A DNA stretch of 64,000 bases, taken from assembly GCA_021186555.1 (NCBI GenBank), contig JAJKFL010000004.1, positions 21,480,406-21,544,405 on the forward strand, written 5' to 3'. Shown here one piece after another: positions 36,160-47,049 of this stretch (the first letter of the stretch is position 1; every line of letters begins with the position of its first letter). A program made the position numbers and the translations under genes. Under the pieces are notes generated by a model. That model had not been told where the DNA came from. It did not search any database and saw nothing but the letters and a program-made list of their open reading frames with translations. Source of the stretch: Reticulitermes speratus. Lineage: Eukaryota; Arthropoda; Insecta; Blattodea; Rhinotermitidae.

Positions 36160-36792
36160 AAAGTGGAGAAAAATTGGAGTACAGTTACGATAACACAACT
36201 ATGTGTATGCAGTTCGTACGTCTGGCTGTGTCTCTCCGAATTCCACATTTTAAACCAATTAACTAACACTCACTAAACACGGTGTAAACATTATTCAATT
36301 GGCGTACATGGAAAAGCTCTATTTTTAATTTTATATGATCCGTTATAACAACATGGCAGACACAGGACATTGTAAAGCCGCAGTAATACTAGCGTCACGT
36401 ACTTGGGGTACTAAATTGATGCAAGCCTACATAAAGTATCCTGGGAAAATGTGCAGCTTTCCGTAACGATAAAATTTTCTATATCTATGGGTCAGGTAAC
36501 ATTCTTATGGGTTTGATAGCAATAATTAATGAACCATTCGAGCTGGGCTAGTTAACATGTGGTAAGAATATAGATTATAAGCCCACTTACAAGTGTGTTA
36601 TGACATGTTTATGAAAGCCGACATTTACAAATATCGTGACGAGGTAAATCTTTGAATTATATCCGATACATTTAATGTAGGCCTGTAGCAACAGATTCCG
36701 AACTTCAGTAATAAGCTCCTGGCAAAAACGGAATAAAGAAGAATAATAATACCAATAGGCATGTACGACTATAAATCTGGATAACGGGGAAG
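36160..36792. other. no feature recognised
   Basis: Nothing seen. Confidence 0.5.
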
Positions 36793-36807
36793 TACTCATC
36801 AGGGATT

Positions 36808-37038
36808 TTCTGGGATATTACGCGGCGTCGTGTGGCAATTGTTCACCGATGTTTCGGGACAACGTATCGGTCCCATCTTCACGGGTCAAGAGTCCTACTT
36901 TTTCTACTTGGACTCTTGACCCGTGAAGATGGGACCGATGTTGTCCCGAAACGTCGGTAAAAAATTACCACACAACGCCGCGTAATATCCCAGAAGGGCG
37001 CAGATCTCAACATCGCGGCGGAAGCCTGAAATCAAGGT
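36808..37038. mobile_element. hammerhead foldback with 15-bp target duplication
   Basis: The flanks TACTCATCAGGGATT (36793-36807 and 37039-37053) are identical. Inverted arms 36810-36894 and 36906-36994 surround an 11-base loop; the right arm continues to 37038. Each arm holds a hammerhead-like motif (36844-36890 minus, 36914-36960 plus) with helix II GGGAC/GTCCC, GAAAC, and CGTC/CATC before GGT. In both the 5' core carries one extra base relative to the consensus. The truncated relative is 12736-12896. Confidence 0.85.
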
Positions 37039-37053
37039 TACTCATCAGGGATT

Positions 37054-37817
37054 CTGCACTGAAATTCTTGTTAATTTTGCAAGGACCAACGGCTATTATG
37101 AGAAAATAAGATGACCCGAATGAGTGCAACTGAAAGAGTAGAACAGCCGGACTCCGATTTCTGGTAATAGTGTAACAATTAAGACACTTCAGCTCTGTGA
37201 AATTTTAGTTACCTGTTTCCTTGTCATTCTTTAAGTGGTGACCTCAACTAAAGTACGTCAATATACATTTCGACGTTTTAAACCCAAAAATTAAAATTGA
37301 AAATTTTTAGCTTGTGTCAAAGCTGTGGTGTTCCAGTGGTTATATAATTGGTGGAGCCTTCTTATTTACGTAAACTAACCGTATTCATTTTTAAACACTG
37401 CGGAACTAGAAAGCCAAAGTACATATTAAGTACATATTTGTAACAGGAGTCCGAAACTGTGCGATGTTCTGCAGTCGATCCACAAAATTTCTGACTTTAT
37501 TACTGAGCTTAAGAGAAAAATGCGCCTGCAGTTTTCTCCGATATGTTTCAAAGGGAAAAGATATTTGTTATTCAGAACCGTAATCATGGCACATTGACTC
37601 CTGGTGTACTTGTAATGATACGGTAGCTAGCTACGGTACCTGGAAAACCATGCTTTGCTCCACATAAGACAGAAGTTCTTCTTTACTCATAAATAAATTT
37701 ATAATACGCGCTCAAATTTATCTTCATCTTTTCGTATTTATCCTGATCTGTATGCTAAGATCTTCAGTAAGAACTGCAGAATTAAATTACCGTTTAAACT
37801 TTCAATGACGCTACGGT
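37054..37817. other. no feature recognised
   Basis: Nothing seen. Confidence 0.5.
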
Positions 37818-37963
37818 GTAAATTATAACTATTGCCCAGGACGTAAGAATTTTAAATTCATAGTAACCTTATATGCATTCACGACCTACAGTGCACCCAG
37901 ACCAGCAGCGTGATAAATTAAAGGTCCGTACAGTAAACCGAGGCCGTCACTGAAGGGTTGAAG
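37818..37963 (+). repeat. unclassified dispersed repeat, copy 1
   Basis: It matches 52073-52225 in order and orientation: AACTATTGC-CAGG, TTTTAAATT, ATGCATTCAC, GGTCCGTACAGT and CCGAGGCCG-CACTGAA. No recognisable ends or coding capacity. Confidence 0.75.
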
Positions 37964-38561
37964 CCAACTGGTAACTATATATACTGCCTGCTCTAACATT
38001 AAGGAGCTCTGACTTTCGCCACACTGTGTTTACGTGTTTCTAATGGTTCTCGGGAAAAAACAGTGATTAGTTCTTTAAACAGCATTAACCGGGCGATTAT
38101 GCAGCGGAGATGGACTATTTTCTGTGTCAGGTACGAACTAATTATATATAACTTATTTGAGACAAATGCCATCCATCAAACGGTTGAACAAATTACCTGG
38201 CATATCGACGGCTCACTAAGTCTTACAACAGCAATAGACACAGTCGCCAAAAACCGTAACTCTGAATCAGATCGGTCTTATACAGAAGCACGTAATAAAT
38301 TTTACTAGGATTATTTGAATTATACACTTAACCCGAACTTAATTATCACCGCTGTCACACAAATTGTCCACATAAAATATTCAATACTTTTTTATTCGTC
38401 CGTTCATGTTATATGTCATGTATGTGAGTGGTTTCCGGGTTTCTGTAAACTGCGGCCCAAGACACAAAAATAGACTTTCGCAGAATATTGACTGAAACAC
38501 AAAAAACTGCTATTAAAAACACCGACACCTAAAATAATGAAATAACTGTAGTACTTGAGAG

Positions 38562-38782
38562 TCAGGATAGCCTGATCAGTAGAGTAACTAGAAACGGGCT
38601 GAACATCCGAGGAATCGTGGTTTGATTCCCGAGAGGGGAAATAAATTTCTCCTTTCTCCAAAACGTACAGATCGGCTCTGGGCCCCACCCACACTCCTAT
38701 TCAATGGGTAACGGGGAATATTTCTTGGCGGTATATCGGCCGAGGCGTGATACTGTCCACTCACCTTCATGCAGTACCGACG
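38562..38782 (+). mobile_element. SINE family A, divergent full-length
   Basis: Head CAGGATAGCCTGATCAGTAG (A box region) and B box GGTTTGATTCCCG, then GGCTCTGGGCCCCACCCACA, CATTC-AATGGGTAACGGGG and CGGCCGAGGCGTGA. The 3' tail is absent. The sequence is divergent from 28811-29096 and closest to 49021-49240. Confidence 0.75.
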
Positions 38783-40533
38783 GTACGAATCTACGCCCGC
38801 AACACTTTAATGGCGTGCATAGGGACAAACTTACATTTAAAGTAATTAGTTTGAAAACTGTAAGGTACTTCAGTGCAAATAGTGGTTCACCAAAATGGTC
38901 TGAGAAACACAATATTATACGCGCCTAAAACCATATTTTGTATCAGCCCACAAAAGCAACCCCTCAAATCGACTTCAGTAAAGTATTCATCACCGTGCTA
39001 ATAATTTTGTAGCTTGTTAATTTATTTACTATTCTGGTCACCCATTTTAGAGTCTTCAATATATTTTAGCCTTTCATATTTGTTCCTCTCTGAAGAAAGA
39101 TATGCATTTTTTTAAACGTATAAAAATATATGGAAGTCCTACATTTTACCAAGTCACTTCTTTCCATATTAGACGTGATTAACATAATATTCTACCAAGC
39201 ATCGCATACGAGCGGTTAAAAATCCTGCTTCCTAATCACAACGTATCTTGTTGAAATATCGGCTCAGAGACTTATCTCCTTGACTGACTTTCTTTATGGT
39301 TTACCCCAGTCCCTCCAGACCAATACAGTGACTATCAATATCTACTTAGACAACGACCGCTTTCTTCCACAGTCTTCCGTTTTCGTTATTCAACAAATAT
39401 CCTATTATTTGACGCTACATAACTAAACAACTGAATGCGTCTGTGAATACACTATAAATAAATAAATAACATGACGTTGCAAGATTTAATGAGAAAAGAA
39501 CAAAGTACGACTATAACATTTTAAACCGATAAAGAGAAAAGATATATGTGATAACACTATTCCACGGTCAAAATTTACCACTTTGTCTTTTACCGTCAGA
39601 ATATATCCTCATGAAATTACATCATACCTTTTTATTACGAGCGCATGAACAGAATTAGACCTACTGAAGTTCAAATGCAGACATAAAACCTTGAAGCTAT
39701 TAATGCAGGCCTGACCAACAGCACGTAATATGCGCCTCCGTAACAAAAGTTTGTACGGTAAAACTTTGCCTTCAACTAAATGCACAAACGGCCCACCACG
39801 TTTCGTATCCGTAACAAGGGAGCTAAGCATTATCTTTGTCGTGTACCTCTTTTACTTTCAAGCTGGGTTTGTGTTAGCATATAATCGTTTTAAAATAAGC
39901 ACAGCTAAAAATGGCAACGTCGCAAATGCAAAACTAGCCCCACAAAAAGAAATAAACCTCTCCAACTGGTCATAATGTCAGAAGTCTAAAAACTCCGTAC
40001 TTTATTAAAATCACATAATTAACCTGGAAAATTGTTTCCCCGACGAATTTATTACATTTTTCTGGTAACATGCAAACTTTTTACCCAGTGATTTCACATA
40101 CAGTAAACCAGCCTGATGTTTCTGACATCAGCAATAACAATTCAAATGTTCTCTCGGAGACTGCCCACCTGTATCACAAAGTGTACGTTTCACGCCACTG
40201 GTCACGTTTCTTACGTAATTTTCTTGTCTGTCGTACAGATTTCCACTAGGTTTAGCCACGTTTCTCACTGACAATCAATCAGTATTAAATTTGATGTGAA
40301 ACACACAGGTTGCAATATTCGGCTCTGGCTTCTTTAGACACTGAGATTTTATGACTATAATAATACACTTGTTACAGCACGGTTTCTCAACGGGTTGGAA
40401 GCGTCCCACTTCTGAGATGTGAGATCTAGAGAGTACAAAACTTCTGTCAGTGTCTAGTGTAATATTAGAAACAAAAAATATAAAAATACAAAAATTATAA
40501 AAAAGAGAAATTTGTTTTGACTCTGGTGGTTCA
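38783..40533. other. no feature recognised
   Basis: AT-rich. The weak CCCCAGTCCCTCCAGACCAA block near 39305 resembles common insect repeat tails but is too short to assign. Confidence 0.5.
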
Positions 40534-40881
40534 GTCACTGCGTGATAGTAAGAAGAGGACCTATATGCAAGGTTGTCACTGTGTTCTAGAAAGAGTAGAA
40601 CCTATATTAAATATTCAGTCACTGTGTTCTAGTAAGGAAAGCACCTATATTGAAGGTTGAGTCACTCTGTTCTAGTAAGGGTAGGACATATATGCAAGGT
40701 TCAGTGACTGTGTTCTAGTAAGGACAGGACCTATATTAAAGATTGTCACTGTCTTGTAGTAAGGGCAGGACCTATATGCTAGGTTGAGTCACTGTGTTAT
40801 AGTAAAGATAGGACCTATATACAACACTGAGTCACAGTATGCTAGTTATTATCGGACCTACGCGCAAAGTTCAGTCACTGT

Positions 40882-41449
40882 ATATATGTTATGCAGACAA
40901 ATGTACAAAGTATATGTTATTTAACACAATTTTTATTAAATGTTGCCCAACATGTTTCTAGCCTATATAAGGCTCATCTTCAGGGGCTCTTTTGTTGAAA
41001 TTACAACAGCTATATTATTGGTATATAAAATTCTTAAAAAGCCGTAGGTGTATTTGGTTATTGGTATCTGAAAACAATGTTAAAACGTCTCTAAGTTAAA
41101 ATATTTAAGCTAAAATTACAATTAAAATTCTGTATTGGTAGAACGGTTGTTGATCGTACATACCCATACAGAATTTTAATTGTAATTTTAGCTTAAATAT
41201 TTTAACCTACAGACGTTTTAACATTGTTTTCAGATACCAATAACCAAATACACCTACGGCTTTTTAAGACTTTTGTATACCAATAATATAGCTGTTGTAA
41301 TTTCAACAAAAGAGCCCCTAAAGATGAGCCTTATATAGGCTAGAAACATGTTGGGCAACATTTAATAAAAATTGTGTTAAATAACATATACTGTGTACAT
41401 TTGTCTGCATAACATATATACAATTAAAAATGTACGGTACAAGTAACGT
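40882..41449. mobile_element. 568-bp hammerhead palindrome inside minisatellite
   Basis: Two arms of about 260 bases are inverted copies with few differences (left about 40888-41148, right about 41160-41421), around a centre of ~15-20 bases. A perfect 16-bp direct repeat, AAAGTTCAGTCACTGT, flanks the element. It could be a target duplication, though it also matches the host minisatellite unit. Hammerhead motifs lie near both ends: 40944-40990 (minus, intact core) and 41311-41357 (plus, core off consensus). No coding frame. Confidence 0.85.
40944..40990 (-). ncRNA. hammerhead ribozyme motif, intact core
   Basis: On the minus strand: helix I GCCC/GGGC, CTGAAGA, TG linker, helix II AGCCT/AGGCT with TATAT loop, A, GAAA, ACATGT, cleavage triplet GTT. 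Helix II is separated from the core by unpaired bases on both sides (TG and A), which is unusual and may weaken activity. Confidence 0.62.
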
Positions 41450-41660
41450 AAAGTTCAGTCACTGTGTTCTAATCAGGATAGGACCTATTATGTACAGGTT
41501 GTCACTCTGTTCTAGTAAGGGCAATACATATATGTTCTAGTGTTCTAGTAAGGATAGGTCTTATATTGAAGATTGAGTCAGTGTTATTGGAAGGGTAGGG
41601 CCTATATACACGTCTTGCTCACAGTGTGCTAGTAATTGTAGGATCTACATGCAGTTTCAT

Positions 41661-41968
41661 GGGGGTACACGTAGGAGCAGTTGGTTGAGGTACTGTACTA
41701 CAAGCCGGTAGGTCGCCGGTTCGATTCCCGATGTTGTCATTGGAATTTTTCATTGACATAATCCTTTCTTTCGCACTATGGCCCTGGAGTCGACTCAGCC
41801 TCTCAAAGAAATGAGTACCAGGAGTATTTTCTGGGGGGTAAAAGCGGCCTGTAGGTAGGGCTGACAACCTTACCACCTTCATGTGCCGATTGTCTAGAAA
41901 TCTGGGAGCCTCAACCTCCTGGAACCCTAAGGGCCTGTCCAGGCCTGTAGTGGGATTGCTTTACCTTT
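41661..41968 (+). mobile_element. tRNA-derived SINE, family B
   Basis: Head with A box TAGGAGCAGTTGGTTGAGG and B box GGTTCGATTCCCG, then GGAGTCGACTCAGCC, ATGAGTACCAGGAGTATTTT, GGGGGGTAAAAGCGGCC, CTTCATGTGCCGATTGTCTA and a CTTTACC end. A 15-bp target duplication with one mismatch (TACATGCAGTTTCAT at 41646-41660, TACATGCAGTTACAT at 41969-41983) lies in the last minisatellite unit. Confidence 0.93.
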
Positions 41969-42052
41969 TACATGCAGTTACATACCTCAGAGTTGGAACT
42001 GGGTAACAGTTTAATACAGAATGTAAGTTACTTCACACTTCGGATAATCATC

Positions 42053-42190
42053 TTAAGCCAGTAACTAGAGTGATTGACTGTTAGTCTGACGGCCGCGATT
42101 CGATTCCCGCTGAACTTTACGGAAAATGTTTTATTTACCGCAACTTTAGAAACCCTTATGTAGTCAAGCCAGCTTCCTGAGCAATGGGAA
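42053..42190 (+). mobile_element. tRNA-derived SINE, decayed, type uncertain
   Basis: TAGAGTGATTGACTGTTAGT and GCGATTCGATTCCCGCTG form a tRNA-like head with a good B box. The body (GAGCAATGGGAATAGG) only loosely resembles family A. Confidence 0.5.
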
Positions 42191-43389
42191 TAGGAATCAG
42201 CCAAAGTCTGGATATGAAAACTATCCTACATCAAGCACGTAAGTTGCAAATACATGTAGCCCTGCCGACATACTCTATCTGCACAGGTCCATGCGCTGAC
42301 ATAGGGACATTTTATTCTTCCAACACATACGTTGCTGCAGTAAAGTCGCTTTAAACATTCCAAAGTGCAAGATCTCACAATTATTCCATATTGTTTCCGA
42401 AGACAGTGCTTTCAAGTTGGTGATAAGTAAAGTATTTCATGTAATAAACATTTTATAGCAGGTGTCTAATGCTCTGTAATAATTTATAACCTCTAGGCCT
42501 TAAATTTAGGTTCTGTTCATAATTAATGAATTAGTGTATTGATTTTAAGCGTGCGTGTGGATGGTAATACCACCTCACTTTCTTGCAACATAACTTCAAT
42601 CTTTTTTTTTATTTATGTAAGCGATCTTGGAGTTCGTGTCTTGTAAACCATGTTAGATTGGTGTAAGTGAAAAACGTGTACAGAATATGTCCGCATACGA
42701 ATGCAGTACCATAACACATAACCCCCGCTTACTCATATCTAAGAGGAGGAAATATTTCATTCTTATATCCCATCATATTCGAAATATGGACTGACACAAA
42801 GGCTGCGGTTTGAATGCACAACACAGATAAGAAAATCATAAATTTTATTTAAATAAATGTTATATTCTGAAGCTGTTATGAAGAGAAAACAAACAAGAGT
42901 CAGGCAGGTTCGACATGATGCCTTCAGAATATATAAAATTCATTACGTGGGGCTTATTTTTACATCTCATAGTTAGAGTTTTATGTTTCATAACGTACTA
43001 AGTTATTGTTGTAAACTTCCACGCCTATTAAAACAGTACTTAAATTGTTGAGCTTCATAAGCTTCATGATAAAAACGGCTATCAATACAGACAGCTATGT
43101 ACGTGTACACATCTGATCAATAAAGACAGCTACGTGTATACTTCTGATCAATACTTCAATCATGTACTTCCGCAATATAACTAGTGTGCTTTTCACGAAT
43201 TGAGCCTTGTTGACTGATTCCTAGTACTCGTACGTCATACGACATTAATATTGGGCTCTTGGGGAGTCACAGCTCTTACTTTAAGTTTCTTTGTTATATT
43301 TTGGTATAAATTTTCATCGGATAACGAGAATTTCGTTCGTCCTGCAGTTTGAGATTCCACTCCAAGAAGCCAAATATCTTAAAATATGA
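42191..43389. other. no feature recognised
   Basis: Nothing seen. Confidence 0.5.
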
Positions 43390-43825
43390 ATTCGAGTACT
43401 CTTACTACCACTGCTAAATCCACTACTACCACCACTATCATTATCACTATTAAGGTCGCCACCTTTTTTTTTGTGGTGAAGGGCCCCGCAGTAGATGCTA
43501 CGAACGCACCGCAGCTTTGAGACTTATTGTACAACCCTGTGATGAAGATGACTAGTTTCTTCGTTCTCCGTCTAATGGAGCATGGGTGAAATGAAATTGA
43601 CAAGGGAAAACCGAAGTACTCGGGGAAAAACCTGTCCCAGTGCCACTTTGTCCACCACAAATCCCACATGGACTAACCCGGAATCAAACCCGGGCCTCCG
43701 CGGTGAGAGGCCGGCGACTAACAGCCTGAGCCATGGCACAGCCAAGGTCGCCACCTTTACTACTACTGCCACTACCACAATCGCAGTCACACCCAATATT
43801 ACTGTCACCACAACTACTATTATTT
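43390..43825. repeat. degenerate ACC/ACT triplet repeat, interrupted by a SINE
   Basis: CCACTACTACCACCACTATC on the left and TACTACTACTGCCACTACCA on the right form one triplet-rich tract. It was a single array of about 150 bases before the SINE at 43467-43743 landed in it. Confidence 0.8.
43467..43743 (-). mobile_element. tRNA-derived SINE, family D, full-length
   Basis: The structure is the same as 16270-16550, with B box complement GGAATCAAACCCGGGCC and a T-run tail at the left. A perfect 15-bp target duplication AAGGTCGCCACCTTT flanks it (43452-43466 and 43744-43758). This makes it a young or well-preserved copy and fixes the ends of the family. Confidence 0.95.
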
Positions 43826-45800
43826 TAGGTGAATCAAGATGCTATAGGCTTATTTTTACATAAATGGATACAGATGTTAGGTGTATATACATAAGTGTGG
43901 TCATCTACGGACAAACTGTGTTCGTAAAGCGAGTGGGACGCGATGCCAGCCGATACGGCAACCACATGATCTGGGAATATAGGGAGGAGAAAGGCTCCAT
44001 TCCACTACACAAAATGGTCTGTGAATTCAGACAAGAAGTTACATCATCCTAGGGGACAGTGCAGTTTATATAGGGGAAAAAAGTTTTGTTTTCTATTGCC
44101 AGTCGTACTTAAAATTCTTCCCAATCGGGAGGTCCCGGAACCATACCTGTACAGTACACATGTGGTACAGCAAGTTTGCACTTCCCTTACGGAAATGTTA
44201 ATGTAAGCCTACGTATGGCTTGTGACTGAAGCTGTAATAGTCAGATAGCGTCCAGCAAAGAGTATTTCCATTATCACATGTTTTACGTTTATTGTAGGGC
44301 AACAGATGAAAGAGAATACGCGTTCTTCAATGTGCTCAAATATCCTCGAGTACAGCAATTATACTCGTATAGGCCACACAAGAGCAGACGGTGTAAAATG
44401 TATGTTATACTTTTCTGTAAAGGTTACTTACTTTTTCCTTGAATTGGTAATCAATACTCTGTCAAACGAATGAAAGTATTTTAAGCGCTTCACGCCATAG
44501 GTCAGAGCTAGCTCGAAACCCGGAAACTCACGTTGTAATCCAATATCGGATTAAGTCCGATAATCCGTGCGATGTTAAAATTAACAGTACTACGAAGCTG
44601 CAGCTCGCACCGGCGTACAAAAAACTTGTAGAAGAATTATTTGCACAATAGGCCTACTTATTTAAAAATATAACTTAGCTTCTCTCATGTCCATTTTCCT
44701 GAAGTCGACATGAACCAGCAATTTAATGTTAAGCATCACAAATGTCTGGTTTTATCGAAATCCTTCCAGCAGTTCTCAAGCTGAAATATATGGAATTAAA
44801 GACAGATATGGCGTCATCCACATATGTTTCATTGACGAATATCGTGAAAACAATGGATAAACTATAACAATAGTGATTTAAGTTGTGCTAAAATAAACTG
44901 AACTTGAAGGGGACAGTTTCTCGGGTTTTGCCCAAATTTCGGGAAGTCATTCTCCAATTAAATGTCAGACTGATTTTAGCCAATCTGATATTTAAATTTG
45001 GTGTTTAAAGCTACCAAACTTGAAAATATTCGTACCTGCACCTCGAGAGTTAATGTTGGCATGTCCGTAATAATTCGCTACAGAATTAATTAAAACACGA
45101 ATTGAATATCACAGAAGTTCGTATGTTCATTCTGACGAAATAACACTCATTTTTCTTTAGTGTTAACCCGACACATCTCTATATATCACGGAAATTCCAA
45201 GGATTCGAATTTGTATTCCGCCTTAAATAAGCAATAAGCACATTCGTACATCTAGTACGAAGTATTTTAGCGATATTATCCTTCCGTTTCTTTAAAACTC
45301 TTTGCTTTTAACAGCCGCTCCCCTGAGAGTATGCTAACCTCCCACCGTTTATGTAACATGTAAATCTATCTATAGTTTACCGGTATTCACAAAAACTTAG
45401 TAAACCAGATGGGGTATAACGGCAAATATATTTGCACAGCGTCTCTTTAAACAATCGATACATCGATTTTAAAAATTCTTCAGTCACTGAAACCAGATAT
45501 CCAATAACACACAACTAAACTTTAACGATCTATCTGTTGGAAATAAAACAGGGAGAGAATAGGAATTATCCGATACGACTAAAGCAGAGCTTGTAACTAG
45601 TTCTTGATGGGAAAACGTTTCTGACTTGCAGTAAAGCAGAAGTTTCTGAACTTGGCTGTAGCAAGAATTCTGCCAAAACATTATCTTCTCCTAGCTTCGC
45701 GGTGAAATTAATTTCGACTTGTTACCATCTTTCCCAGATATTTAACTACACAATCTCCAAGTACGTATCATTAATCTGTATGCCATGACAATCATGTGTT
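43826..45800. other. no gene recognised
   Basis: A 62-codon frame at 43864-44052 (plus, with VFVKRVGRDASRYGNH) is protein-like in composition but not recognisable. Otherwise nothing. Confidence 0.45.
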
Positions 45801-46148
45801 CGTTAACTAACTGAGTAATTCACTAACTCCAAGAAGCAGAGTCATTCTTGAGATATTAACATTTCCTCAGCTAGTTAAGAGCTTCTCCACATTTTATGGA
45901 ACCCGAAGCATCAATACCGACTTCACAAGAGCCCACCACCAGTCAGTGCCTTGCGCCATATTTACCCAGTCCACACCCTTCAATCCCATTTCTTTAAGAT
46001 TTATTTTAATATTGTTTTCCCATCTACGCGTAGGCCTACAAAGTTGTCTCTTTCCTTCAGGTTTGCTGTATGCACTTCTCCTATATCTCAAAAGTGCCGC
46101 ATAACCCGCCCATTTAATACTGATTGATTTTATCACCCGAAAAATATT
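45801..46148 (-). mobile_element. RTE-like LINE, 5'-truncated
   Basis: The minus-strand frame at 45894-46136 reads IKWAGYAALLR, CRPTRRWENNIKINLKEMG, GVDWVNMAQGTD and ends LMLRVP. This is the expected C-terminus ([30 protein letters not shown]) of the LINE protein. The 3' part leads to a degenerate ACTAACT tail near 45801. Its truncated 5' edge lies within a few bases of the SINE at 46154. Confidence 0.8.
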
Positions 46149-46153
46149 TGGTA

Positions 46154-46401
46154 GCCGATCCCAGTGGCCGCGCGGTCTAAGTCGTGGGTCTACGGCCGCT
46201 CGGTTGCTGGGATAGCGGGTTCGAATCCCGCATGGATGTCTGTCTCCTGTAAGTGTTATATGTTATCAGGTAGAGGTCTCTGCGACAAGCCGATGTCTCG
46301 TCGAGAGGAATCCTACCGAGTGTTGTGTGTCTGAGTGTGATCGTGAAGCCTCACAGAGGAGAACTAGGTCCACAAAGGCTGCCGAACCATGAGGAAAAAA
46401 A
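46154..46401 (+). mobile_element. tRNA-Leu-derived SINE, family C
   Basis: GCCGATCCCAGTGGCCGCGC head, B box GGGTTCGAATCCCGC, and the full body ending in a poly-A run at about 46394-46401. It is slightly shorter than 33059-33320 after the B box. Confidence 0.92.
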
Positions 46402-47049
46402 CAGTATGTACGCCTACTTGGTAAGGGGTACAAATCATGAAGTTCCTCACATGCAGTTCTCCATCTGTTGCTTCTTCCCCAGCACCCAATTGCGAAGGCA
46501 TCCATTTAGCTTATTTAGAACACACATTTTTGAAATATTTTTCCAACAATTCCTTTTAATTGGAATCCAACTACTTAAAATGCCTGAGAAATTTTCCTAA
46601 GAACTCTTCCACTCAGGTGCGGACTCACTGTAAAATTATTGCAGCGTCCCATTCGTATTCAAAATTGCTTTATTCTCGTGACACTTAATGTCTCCGTTCC
46701 ACTCCCGAGTGTTATGTAGCATCAAATTAGTCTGAATAATTATCATATATATATACTAACAAAATAAAAAAAACTATGGGCTGTCTGAACTCCAGAAATA
46801 GTTTGTCCAAAACAAGGAAACTCTCTTCAGGATATCTGGTTCCCAAGTCAACATTCCAACCCACTGTCTCCCAATTACAACTCAGCCCTTGTTGCACAGC
46901 GTTACTGTCAAGACGGAAATTATATTCAGGTCTACAACGAATACATTAAAAGTTATATTCAGAACGTTCATTTGAATGTTTTGTCTGAAACAATAGTTTT
47001 CGATATTCGTGCCTTTATTATCGACCGTCACTGCCAATCTTCGCGAAAC
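46402..47049. other. no feature recognised
   Basis: Nothing seen. Confidence 0.5.

Larger units (their letters stand above)
40534..41645 (+). repeat. ~42-bp minisatellite, split by a foldback
   Basis: Units of the form GTCACTGTGTTCTAGTAAGG, ATAGGACCTATAT and GCAAGGTTGA repeat imperfectly at 40534-40881 (about eight units) and 41450-41645 (about four). The 568-bp foldback at 40882-41449 separates the two parts, and a SINE closes the array at 41661. Confidence 0.9.

Noticed and set aside
35365-36276. Open frames of 246-303 codons in all three plus frames
   Set aside because: The DNA is a polypyrimidine tandem array in which stop codons can hardly occur. Three overlapping open frames with repetitive Ser/Phe/Leu content are compositional.
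39240-39330. Possible tail of another retroelement (CCCCAGTCCCTCCAGACCAA)
   Set aside because: It is too short and too decayed to assign to any family.
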